Below are positions 34,778 through 41,958 of a stretch of 64,000 bases of DNA, one piece after another. The notes beneath the pieces were generated by a model, which was given only the letters and a program-made list of their open reading frames with translations, was not told the DNA's origin and did no database searches. The stretch is from Arsenicibacter rosenii (GTDB lineage Bacteria; Bacteroidota; Bacteroidia; Cytophagales; Spirosomataceae), in assembly GCF_001870735.1 (NCBI RefSeq), contig NZ_MORL01000009.1, forward strand, positions 186,001 to 250,000. Direction: 5' to 3'. Position 1 is the first letter of the stretch. Each line of letters opens with the position of its first letter. A program made the position numbers and the translations under genes.

Positions 34778-35059
34778 CTATTCGCAATCGGCCATTTTTT
34801 CGAGCAGCAGTTTGGCGAATTTTTTCCGGTCTTCCGGATCGGAGTACTTGCCTTCCATATCGGCCTTGATCTTTTTCGCCTCGTCGCGGAGCTTACGTAC
34901 ATCATCGGCTGAGGCTTCTCCCGTAACCAGGCCAACGGCGGCTTTCTGGGCTTTACACGTCAGATCGGCTACGTGCTGAGCATCCCGCTCAACACTGTCA
35001 CAGGCCGAAAACAATGTGGATAGCGCAATGGCACCAACCCACAATACAGTTTTTTTCAT
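34778..35059 (-). CDS. Small predicted lipoprotein
   Basis: 93 residues. Signal with lipobox LFSAC (Cys20), then a charged, largely helical body (residues 40-93, KLRDEAKKIKADMEGKYSDPEDRKKFAKLL) with three cysteines in the mature part (the acylated C20, C34 and C92). I do not recognise a named family; Lys/Glu-rich small lipoproteins like this are frequent in Bacteroidota. The next minus-strand gene upstream ends 33 bases before its start, so they could share an mRNA. Confidence 0.72.
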   Translation of the reverse strand: MKKTVLWVGAIALSTLFSACDSVERDAQHVADLTCKAQKAAVGLVTGEASADDVRKLRDEAKKIKADMEGKYSDPEDRKKFAKLLLEKMADCE

Positions 35060-35092
35060 GCTGTTCAGTTTCCTAAATGTTGACTTTTTGTG

Positions 35093-35623
35093 TTAAAATT
35101 TTCCCCGTATCCCAACACCCATAACGGGTTGCGAGGTGCCGGGCAGCTGCTGAAGAGATACCCCTACGCGGGCCTCCCTCAAGACGGTATTATACTGTTT
35201 TACCGCTTTGTTTACCTGCGAATTACCGTAGATCGACACCCCTAAGGAAGCCGCAACCGAGCCAATATAAATCGTCCAGTACTCGCGGCTGTTGAAGCGG
35301 ACACCCGACCGCTGGGTCAGGAAATAAAGGAACGGCGCAATAGCGATCACCCGGCTTACCGTGGTGGCGAGCCGGAAGTTACGATAATGCCGGTTTACGG
35401 TTGGATGACTCAGCTCATAGAAAGGGATTTCGAGCGAGTTGGGCGATGACAGCCGCTTACCGCCGTAGTAGTATACGCTTCCGAAGGCCGATGAGCCTGC
35501 GGCCCGTTCAATAGGCTGTAAGTGGACCGGAATGGCCTGAGACCGGTAAAAAACGGTGTCGCGCTGTTGTGCATTTACCAGAAAAGGCAGCAGCAAACAC
35601 CAAAGGAGTATACGTTTTCTCAT
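35093..35623 (-). CDS. Exported hypothetical protein with central hydrophobic segments
   Basis: 176 residues from ATG 35623, chosen because it begins a clean signal peptide (MRKRILLWCLLLPFLVNAQQ); a longer reading from 35719 adds 32 basic residues before it. Middle hydrophobic stretches (VSRVIAIAPFLYFL and YWTIYIGSVAASLGVSIYGN) alternate with polar parts, and the end resembles an amphipathic beta strand (QPVMGVGIRGKF), as in small outer-membrane or periplasmic proteins. No family recognised. Codon use is like the neighbours. Confidence 0.7.
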   Translation of the reverse strand: MRKRILLWCLLLPFLVNAQQRDTVFYRSQAIPVHLQPIERAAGSSAFGSVYYYGGKRLSSPNSLEIPFYELSHPTVNRHYRNFRLATTVSRVIAIAPFLYFLTQRSGVRFNSREYWTIYIGSVAASLGVSIYGNSQVNKAVKQYNTVLREARVGVSLQQLPGTSQPVMGVGIRGKF

Positions 35624-35719
35624 GAAAGGTCGGGGTAATAGATACAGAGCTGTGTTAAGCCAACGAAGAAAAAAGCGTTTCTGACATACCATGGCCGCTT
35701 TCTTTTTTGGCACCTTCAA

Positions 35720-36061
35720 TCAGGCAATCCGCTGACCATTTTCTACGGGGCGTTCCGTTTGCAGCAGCGTTACGGTCCCGTCGGCAGCCACGGCACCCAG
35801 CACCAGGCATTCACTGAAGAAGTTAGCAATCTGTTTAGGGGGGAAATTCACAACGGCTACAATCTGCTTGCCGATCAGTTGATCCGGCTGATAAAGCGTT
35901 GTGATCTGGGCCGATGACCGGCGAATGCCCCCGGGGCCAAAATCAATCGTCAGCTGGTAGGCCGGTTTGCGGGCTTTAGGAAAGGGCTCTACACCAATAA
36001 TAGTTCCGGTCAGAATTTCGACCTTTTCAAAATCACTCCAGGAAATGGTTTCGGCAGGCAT
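35720..36061 (-). CDS. csaA: CsaA-like tRNA-binding-domain protein
   Basis: 113 residues from ATG 36061 (MPAETISWSDFEKVEILTG). The whole protein is a stand-alone EMAP-II/Trbp111-like OB fold: VEILTGTIIGVEPFPKARKPAYQLTIDFGP, SSAQITTLYQPDQLIGKQIVAVVNFPPKQIANFFSECLVLGA. Dimeric proteins of this type (CsaA, Trbp111) bind tRNA and in Bacillus CsaA is described as a protein-export chaperone. The upstream gap (36062-36190) holds an imperfect inverted repeat, not a gene. Function by family only. Confidence 0.87.
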   Translation of the reverse strand: MPAETISWSDFEKVEILTGTIIGVEPFPKARKPAYQLTIDFGPGGIRRSSAQITTLYQPDQLIGKQIVAVVNFPPKQIANFFSECLVLGAVAADGTVTLLQTERPVENGQRIA

Positions 36062-36081
36062 ACGGAAGGTATTAAATGAAT

Positions 36082-36146
36082 AATGGACAATGTACAATGA
36101 ATAATGCGGCTCCGCAAGCCCCCATTTTCAGTATACATTGCCCATT
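36082..36146. repeat. Imperfect intergenic inverted repeat
   Basis: AATGGACAATGTA (36082-36094) and TACATTGCCCATT (36134-36146) pair with one mismatch; a small TGCGG-CT-CCGCA hairpin (36105-36116) lies between. The AATGGACAATGTACAATGAATAATG wording is internally repetitive and typical of dispersed intergenic repeats. It fills the gap between csaA and the BtuG-like gene. Confidence 0.55.
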
Positions 36147-36190
36147 TCCAGATATCAAGCTTTCAGCATCCAGTATCCATGATCCGGTAT

Positions 36191-37276
36191 CTACTTAAAG
36201 AATACGCCCGCCGGTGAAATCTCGGCTTTGACCGAATCAATAAGTGCACCGGTTGACTGGTAACGCAGCACATAACCCGCCTGCCCGAATGATGGCACGG
36301 CTGTTCCGTACAGATTACCCGTTTGTGGATCCACGTTCAGGCTGGAGAAATAACGGTTTACAATAGGCTTTGTGGTCGAAATCGTGGCATCACTGATGCC
36401 GAAGCTGTACACTTCCCCTTTTGAGTTATAGTTGGCGTCGTAGTACGAACGCACGAAATAGATTGTCCGTTTGTCGGGGCTGATACCGACCGCCGACGGC
36501 GTTTTGGTGGCGTCAGAGCCGGCCGCAATCCGGGCTTCGATGGCTTTGGTCTGCGTATTCATCCGGATCATTTCTGAACCTGACGAAATCCAGAGGCGGC
36601 TGTTAGCATCGACCGCAAACGGACGGGGATTGGTTCCTACCGTCAGTTTCTGCGTTACTTCGTCCTTGGTTATATCAATGACAGCCAGCAGTTTATCGCC
36701 GTTATACCGGCTACCCAGGAAGACTTCATTACCAGCCAGTACCATCCACTCATTGGCACGAATGCCCGGAATCTTTTTCGTGACTTTATTTGACCCCAGA
36801 TCAACCACCGCAATATAGCCCGGTTCTTTGTAGAAAGTTCCGGCGCTGAAATCGCCCGAAACATCCCAGCAGCTGATATAGGCTTTATTGGCGGCCACGC
36901 GGATAACCTGCCGCGGGTTTTCGATATCCGGTGTTTTCAGGGTGGCAATTGACTTAAAGGTGCTGGCATCGACGATCTCCACCTGATCGAGACCGGCCGT
37001 ACTGTTGTCGACCAGAATCAGCCCTTTTCCATCAACCTCGGTATAGCCGCTGACGCCCCCTTTCAGCGAACGCGTATTTACCTGATTAAAAATGTCATAT
37101 TTCGCTGCCGTTGAGGTCCGGGATAAATAGGAAATAGTCCCGTTGTTTTGTGAGAAATTCCCCTCGTTCAGAATCAGGATACCCGACTCATACGGGGTAG
37201 GCTCCGGATCTTTGGTCTGACACGACGCCAACAGGCCAGCTAATCCGGCCAGTAACAGGAATTTAGAGTTTTGCAT
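36191..37276 (-). CDS. btuG: BtuG-like surface lipoprotein (DUF5074/YncE beta-propeller)
   Basis: 361 residues. Lipobox LLASC (Cys19) gives a surface or outer-membrane lipoprotein. The body is a repetitive seven-bladed propeller of the DUF5074/YncE type: SGILILNEGNFSQNNGTISYL, then recurring VDNSTAGLDQVEIVDAS, YIAVVDLGSNKVTKKIPG, LLAVIDITKDEVTQKLTVG and GISPDKRTIYFVRSYY blade motifs. Its start overlaps the stop of the BtuB-like receptor gene by 14 bases and the unit is preceded by a cobalamin riboswitch. In Bacteroides, BtuG is the femtomolar B12-binding surface partner of BtuB; that function is inferred here from fold and context. Symbol tentative. Confidence 0.8.
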   Translation of the reverse strand: MQNSKFLLLAGLAGLLASCQTKDPEPTPYESGILILNEGNFSQNNGTISYLSRTSTAAKYDIFNQVNTRSLKGGVSGYTEVDGKGLILVDNSTAGLDQVEIVDASTFKSIATLKTPDIENPRQVIRVAANKAYISCWDVSGDFSAGTFYKEPGYIAVVDLGSNKVTKKIPGIRANEWMVLAGNEVFLGSRYNGDKLLAVIDITKDEVTQKLTVGTNPRPFAVDANSRLWISSGSEMIRMNTQTKAIEARIAAGSDATKTPSAVGISPDKRTIYFVRSYYDANYNSKGEVYSFGISDATISTTKPIVNRYFSSLNVDPQTGNLYGTAVPSFGQAGYVLRYQSTGALIDSVKAEISPAGVFFK

Positions 37277-39194
37277 TTTTATTGGTATTAACAGTTAAAA
37301 ACAAACTTAAGGCATAATTACGCCCCGGCATGGCATTGCGCCGGACATTGAGATACAGGACATCGAACACATTATTGATCTGCGCCTGTACCTGCCCCCT
37401 GACCGCTTTCCACTGCCACTGCGTATTCAGCAGCAGATTGGTCAGCGTGTAGGCCGGCAATGCCTGGATATTATCGAAGGTAATGTACTGCTTTGTATTC
37501 AGGAGTGTTTGTACCGTCAGCCGTGTCTGCCTGCGCTTTATAAAAGCACTCAGGTTGGCTGTATGCAAGGGTACGTAGACGAGCTGCTTCCCGACCACAT
37601 CCTGCGCATACACATCATAGACCCGCTCCTGCGTCGAACGCGTCCAGGCGTAGGCCGCGCGCAGGCCCGCCTGCCAGTGCCCTTGGGTATACGTGGCGGA
37701 TCCGTTCCATTCGACGCCCCGCGCCAGTACTTCCTGTAAGTTTTCGACGCGGTAATTGCGGGTCGGGTTCCAGTACGTCCAGTCTTTGACGCGGTTGCGG
37801 TACGTGGTCAGTTCGGTAGCCAGCTGCCATGGCTTCGCTGTCGTTGTCCGGGCCGACAGACCGGCTTCGGCATTTAGTCCCTGCTCCGGTTTGAGGTCCG
37901 GATTGCCCAGATTGATCCAGTAGCGCTCATTCAGTGTTGGCACCCGGTAACTCCGTCCGACGGAGCCTTTGGCTGTCAGCTGCCAGGTAGTTTGCCGGAT
38001 CAGCTGATACTCCCCGCCGAGTGAGGGCGTAAACGGAGCCCGGTAACCCGTCGCAAAGCCCTGCCGCAGATTGGCCGACACCAGCCATCGAGGGCCTTGG
38101 TAGCGGGTCAGGGCATACAGATCGGCGCGGTTTTCCTGAATCACCTGCCCGCCATAACCATCGACCTGCGTCCGGTAATGCGAGGCTTCGGCACCCGCCC
38201 GCAGACTCAGGCCCGGCATTAGCCCGCGTTCGTGCTCGACGCGGGTCATCAGCCGATCCATGAGCGAATGGCTGGGGTGGGTAAAATCCCCTTTGGCATA
38301 ATCGAGCACATCCCGGAACCAGCCCGCCCTCACCGTAGTATGGTTAGCCTCATAGGTGCCCATCAGCCGGTAGTTCTGCGTCCGTGTCCGTTCGCGGCCA
38401 ATACTGTCGGCCGGTGCCTGTACCAGATCATTATCGGTCAGCCACGCATTCACCGAGAACTGCCGTCCCTGCCGGTTCCGGACATACAGGTCCTGTAAAA
38501 GCCCCCGTTGCCGGGTTTCGGTCGGTTCCAGGTAATAGTATTTACGTTCGGAATAAGGATAACGATTAGTGAGCTGACTGCCGTAGATAACCGTTTTGCC
38601 GGAGACCTGCCATTGATTGCCCGGCCGGCCGCTATACCGCGCCCCCGCCTGCGACTGACGGTTCAGGAAGCTGCCCTGCTGGTGACCGGCAAAAAACGTC
38701 AGTCCGTTTTGCCGGAAATCGGGCGTTGTTTTCAGAAGAACACTCCCCCCGACGGCATCAGACCCCACCACGCTGGCGGCAGAACCATACTGCACCGAAA
38801 GCTGGTCGAAACCGGCCACCGGAATGGTTGAAAAGTCGGTGAGGCCGGTCATCGGCTGGTTGATATTGACACCGTTCCAGAGTACGGCCGTATGGTTGGC
38901 CGACGTCCCCCGGAACGAAACGGTAGCCAGCTGGCCGGGGCCGTAATTTTTGAAGAGCATCGGGGTATTCAGGGCCAGCAAATCGGTCAGCGACTGGTAA
39001 CGAAACTGAGCCAGTGTCGCCGAATCGAGTGGCTGTACTTTCTGGCCTGCCAGAAACCGTTCGGCCGCGTAGCCGCGCACGGTAACGACCGACAGAGACA
39101 CGGGTTCCTGCCCGCCCTGAGCCAGCGCGCTATACGAAACACCCATCCAGCCAAGGCAGAGCCCGGCCACCATCCAACGCAAAAATGTGTTCAA
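37263..39194 (-). CDS. btuB: BtuB-like TonB-dependent cobalamin receptor
   Basis: 643 residues from TTG 39194 (ATG 39173 also possible). The open frame reaches 39326, but that part lies in the riboswitch. The signal is FLRWMVAGLCLGWMGVSYSALAQ. A plug domain follows (SLTDLLALNTPMLFKNYGPGQLATVSFRGTSANHTAVLWNGVNINQPMTG, then VGSDAVGGSVLL) and a beta barrel ending YALSLFLTVNTN. The plug wording (GTSANHTAVLWNGVNINQP) is that of siderophore/cobalamin TonB receptors. No carboxypeptidase-like domain as in SusC. First gene of the B12 unit with btuG. The cobalamin ligand is supported by the riboswitch. Confidence 0.88.
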   Translation of the reverse strand: MNTFLRWMVAGLCLGWMGVSYSALAQGGQEPVSLSVVTVRGYAAERFLAGQKVQPLDSATLAQFRYQSLTDLLALNTPMLFKNYGPGQLATVSFRGTSANHTAVLWNGVNINQPMTGLTDFSTIPVAGFDQLSVQYGSAASVVGSDAVGGSVLLKTTPDFRQNGLTFFAGHQQGSFLNRQSQAGARYSGRPGNQWQVSGKTVIYGSQLTNRYPYSERKYYYLEPTETRQRGLLQDLYVRNRQGRQFSVNAWLTDNDLVQAPADSIGRERTRTQNYRLMGTYEANHTTVRAGWFRDVLDYAKGDFTHPSHSLMDRLMTRVEHERGLMPGLSLRAGAEASHYRTQVDGYGGQVIQENRADLYALTRYQGPRWLVSANLRQGFATGYRAPFTPSLGGEYQLIRQTTWQLTAKGSVGRSYRVPTLNERYWINLGNPDLKPEQGLNAEAGLSARTTTAKPWQLATELTTYRNRVKDWTYWNPTRNYRVENLQEVLARGVEWNGSATYTQGHWQAGLRAAYAWTRSTQERVYDVYAQDVVGKQLVYVPLHTANLSAFIKRRQTRLTVQTLLNTKQYITFDNIQALPAYTLTNLLLNTQWQWKAVRGQVQAQINNVFDVLYLNVRRNAMPGRNYALSLFLTVNTNKNAKL

Positions 39195-39256
39195 CCGACT
39201 ACCTGAAAAGTTGTTAGGGCGATGAATTTCCTCCGAATCCGTTACCGCTGATAGAT

Positions 39257-39456
39257 CGTCGGCAGGTCTCCTGGCTTGTCTCGTTGATTCAAGCCTTCCC
39301 GCAAACACCGGGTTTGCAGTGGCCATGTGGGCGAATCAATTCTATGCTGAGACGAACAGTTGCGGGGACAGCTCCGGTCTGGCCTCAAAGGCCTCCGGTA
39401 TTCCCTTTTAAGCCTTGAAAGCCGCCACGAAGCGGCATCAGGCACCGAAAATCGGT
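39257..39456 (-). promoter_or_regulatory. Cobalamin (AdoCbl) riboswitch
   Basis: On the minus strand the conserved B12 box AAGCCAGGAGACCTGCC ends near 39261. Before it come GCCACTG, GGGAAGGCTTGAATCAA, the core CGGAGCTGTCCCCGCAACTGT, and a GGTGCCTGATGCC...AAAAGGGAA 5' part, all class-I/II cobalamin riboswitch features in the right order. A TACCTTTG promoter box lies just upstream. It sits before the BtuB-like receptor, so B12 is expected to shut down its expression. Confidence 0.95.
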
Positions 39457-39458
39457 TA

Positions 39459-39466
39459 CAAAGGTA
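39459..39466 (-). promoter_or_regulatory. -7 element (TACCTTTG) driving the riboswitch-btuBG transcript
   Basis: TACCTTTG on the minus strand matches TAnnTTTG and ends directly before the riboswitch 5' end, placing transcription start near 39452, as needed for an intact aptamer. Confidence 0.6.
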
Positions 39467-39578
39467 GGGGATTGTCGTTAGAATTTACCCTTTAGGGAAA
39501 TAGAATTTAAAATACTAGTTTGGTGGCCTAATGATTCACTGAGCTTACAGAAAGCTTTTTCTAACCCGTTCTTTCTTC

Positions 39579-40349
39579 ATGACTTCATCACTCTGGTCGC
39601 TCGCTAACCGGAAAGCGCTGGTAACGGGCGGCACCAAAGGCATCGGCGAGGCTATCGTCCAACAACTCCTGCAGGCTGGCGCATCGGTATTCATCGTTGC
39701 CCGCGACAATGACCGGCTACAGCAACAGCTCGCTCAATACCGGCAGCAGGGCTTTACCGTATCGGGGCTGGCGGCTGACCTCAGCGCACCCGACACCGCC
39801 CGGCAAATTATAGATGCCGTAACCGGCGAATGGGGCGCACTCGACATTCTGGTCAATAACACCGGCACTAATATCCGCAAACCAACCGCCGAATACAGCC
39901 CGACCGAATACGACTATATCATGACCACCAACCTACGCTCAGCCTTTGAGCTGACCCAGGCAGCGTATCCGTTATTGAAGGCTTCAGAGCAAGGGAGCGT
40001 AGTGTTTGTATCGTCGGTATCCGGGCTTACCCATACGAGCAGCGGCTCGATCTACGCCATGAGCAAGGCCGCCCTTAATCAGCTGACACGCAACCTGTGT
40101 GTCGAATGGGCAGCCGACGGCATCCGTGTCAACGCCGTAGCGCCGTGGTATATCAATACCCCGCTTGCGGCTCCCGTACTGACCAATCCCGATAAACTCA
40201 ATGGTATCCTCAACCGAACGCCCATGAAACGAATCGGCGAACCGGTAGAAGTGGCCTCGGTTGTCACGTTTCTGTGTATGCCCGCAGCGGGTTATGTTTC
40301 CGGCCAGACCATCTCTGTCGATGGCGGCCTCCTGGCATGGGGGTATTAG
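39579..40349 (+). CDS. SDR-family oxidoreductase (tropinone-reductase-like)
   Basis: 256 residues. Classical SDR motifs: [20 protein letters not shown] (about 15-34), [14 protein letters not shown], catalytic Ser in [31 protein letters not shown] (YxxxK), and [14 protein letters not shown], ending [17 protein letters not shown]. The [10 protein letters not shown] and PWYINTPL wording is that of the tropinone-reductase-like / gluconate-5-dehydrogenase branch. NADPH-dependent ketone reduction is likely; substrate unknown. Its stop lies inside an intergenic inverted repeat. Confidence 0.9.
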   Translation: MTSSLWSLANRKALVTGGTKGIGEAIVQQLLQAGASVFIVARDNDRLQQQLAQYRQQGFTVSGLAADLSAPDTARQIIDAVTGEWGALDILVNNTGTNIRKPTAEYSPTEYDYIMTTNLRSAFELTQAAYPLLKASEQGSVVFVSSVSGLTHTSSGSIYAMSKAALNQLTRNLCVEWAADGIRVNAVAPWYINTPLAAPVLTNPDKLNGILNRTPMKRIGEPVEVASVVTFLCMPAAGYVSGQTISVDGGLLAWGY

Positions 40350-40453
40350 GGCTGAGGGCGTAGGGCATAGAGAGGATGCATGGTTGTGTCAACACTACGC
40401 CCCTGGCTCTATGCGCTACGCTCTATACCCTCCGCGCTACGCCCTCAGCCCTA
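40347..40453. repeat. Long inverted repeat with perfect 17-base outer arms
   Basis: TAGGGCTGAGGGCGTAG (40347-40363) and CTACGCCCTCAGCCCTA (40437-40453) are exact reverse complements; the interior (GGCATAGAG against CTCTATACC, ATGCGCTACG) is also partly complementary. It covers the whole junction between the SDR stop and the convergent FAD oxidoreductase stop at 40461. Too long for a standard terminator; REP/MITE-like. Confidence 0.8.
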
Positions 40454-40460
40454 CACCACC

Positions 40461-41690
40461 TTACCGGCCAAACCGGAACATGCCTCCGTAGTTACAATCA
40501 CCGTTCTGGAAAAGATTACGGATAATGTTGGCAGCGGTGATGCTGAACGTGATGCCGTTGCCGCCGAAACCAAGGGCAAAGTAGCTGTGCGGATAGCGCT
40601 CATGCTCGCCGATGTACGGCAAGCCGTCCTGTGTCTCGGCAAACGTACCTGCCCAGGTCAGATGCGGTTTGGCTTCTACATCCGGAAACAACTCATTGAT
40701 TTTTTTCAGCAGTTTTTCCTGCTTCTGCGGAATCATAGCGTCGCGTTCGGCCGCGTCTACTACCCATTCGTCTTCACCACCCAGCATCAGGCGGTTGTCG
40801 CGGGCGGTGCGGGCGTAGAAATACGGTTCGTCGGTATCCCAGATCAGCGACCGGCGCAGGGCCTCCGGCATATTCGCCAGTGGTTCTGTGACGAGGGCAT
40901 AGGTGCTCTTCAGTTTGAGCGCATCGGCATAAGCCGCCTGATCGCGCTGCATCATCTGCTGCGTTTCGTAGCCGGTAGCATACACAATCTTGCGGGCGAA
41001 AATCTCCGTATCGTGGTTGGTCCGGATGCGGGCCCGCTTAAAGCCATAGTCTATTTCTTCGGCCGTTGTCTCTTCGAACACCCGCAACCCGCGGTCGATC
41101 AGGTACCGGTACAAGGCCTGCGTCAGATCCATGGCATCCAGCTCGGCAGCCTCCTGCGACAAAATACCGCCCGGGGCGTCAAACCCGAACTGCGCCTTGA
41201 TGGCCTGACGGTCGAGCCACGCAACCTGAAAGCCGTATTTGGCACGCGCTTCATACTCCTCTCGCAGCATATCGATGTCATCGGCTTTAGCGGCGTAGTA
41301 CAGGCTGTGTTTCTGGTTAAAGCCACAGCGCGTATCCAGCCGGCCGACAATATCACGCAGTTTATAAATAGCCCACAAACAAAGCTTGTAAGCCAGTACC
41401 GCATCCTGCTCACCGACCTGTTGAATCAGTTGGTGAAGCGGTACATCTATTTCGTATTGAATCAGGGCCGTGCTGGCAGCGGTACTGCCCCGGCCAAGGG
41501 TTCGTTTGTCAATCAGAACGGTATCAATACCGGCGCGGTGCAATTCATAGGCAACCAACGCACCGGTTATACCGCCACCCATAATCAGCACATCACAGCT
41601 GGTGTGTGGCTGCAGGATCGGAGTGGTTCGGGCGGCATTCGGAACCGACTGGTTTTCCAGCCAATATGTCTGAGCGGATCGTACATTCAT
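40461..41690 (-). CDS. FAD-dependent oxidoreductase (DAO/DadA-like)
   Basis: 409 residues. FAD motif VLIMGGGITGALVAYELHRAGIDTVLIDKRTLGRGSTAAST (about 33-73) and the DAO-family middle and C-terminal segments: ALKLKSTYALVTEPLANMPEALR, DTDEPYFYARTARDNRLMLGGED, and the late FAETQDGLPYIGEHERYPHSYFALGFGGNGITFSITAANII. It likely oxidises an amine, amino acid or related compound, or serves as a generic FAD oxidase. No Rieske domain follows. Monocistronic by context. A 472-residue open frame on the opposite strand is a shadow of this gene. Confidence 0.88.
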   Translation of the reverse strand: MNVRSAQTYWLENQSVPNAARTTPILQPHTSCDVLIMGGGITGALVAYELHRAGIDTVLIDKRTLGRGSTAASTALIQYEIDVPLHQLIQQVGEQDAVLAYKLCLWAIYKLRDIVGRLDTRCGFNQKHSLYYAAKADDIDMLREEYEARAKYGFQVAWLDRQAIKAQFGFDAPGGILSQEAAELDAMDLTQALYRYLIDRGLRVFEETTAEEIDYGFKRARIRTNHDTEIFARKIVYATGYETQQMMQRDQAAYADALKLKSTYALVTEPLANMPEALRRSLIWDTDEPYFYARTARDNRLMLGGEDEWVVDAAERDAMIPQKQEKLLKKINELFPDVEAKPHLTWAGTFAETQDGLPYIGEHERYPHSYFALGFGGNGITFSITAANIIRNLFQNGDCNYGGMFRFGR

Positions 41691-41958
41691 GAGTTCTGTA
41701 ACGTTGAGAATAGCTACCTGCCGAATGGCACGGCACCGGAGAAAATGTTTTCCTACCGGCTTAGTAGTGATTTATATTTCTGCTATAAACTCTACTAACG
41801 CACTAAAGTTTACGGCCATTCAGAAAGATTAGGCCGGATTGCGGCTTTATGCGCTTTATACGGCGATTTATGGGGCTTAAACCTTGAAACAATTCGCCCT
41901 TTTTCGGACTTATAGTAGTATCCGAACGCATCAATCCGTTTACAACCGCTCAACGATC

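Noticed and set aside
40380-41798. 472-residue open frame on the plus strand opposite the FAD oxidoreductase
   Set aside because: The minus-strand gene has clear FAD and DAO motifs. The plus-strand reading has no recognisable domain and starts inside the inverted repeat; it is a mirror of strongly biased codons.
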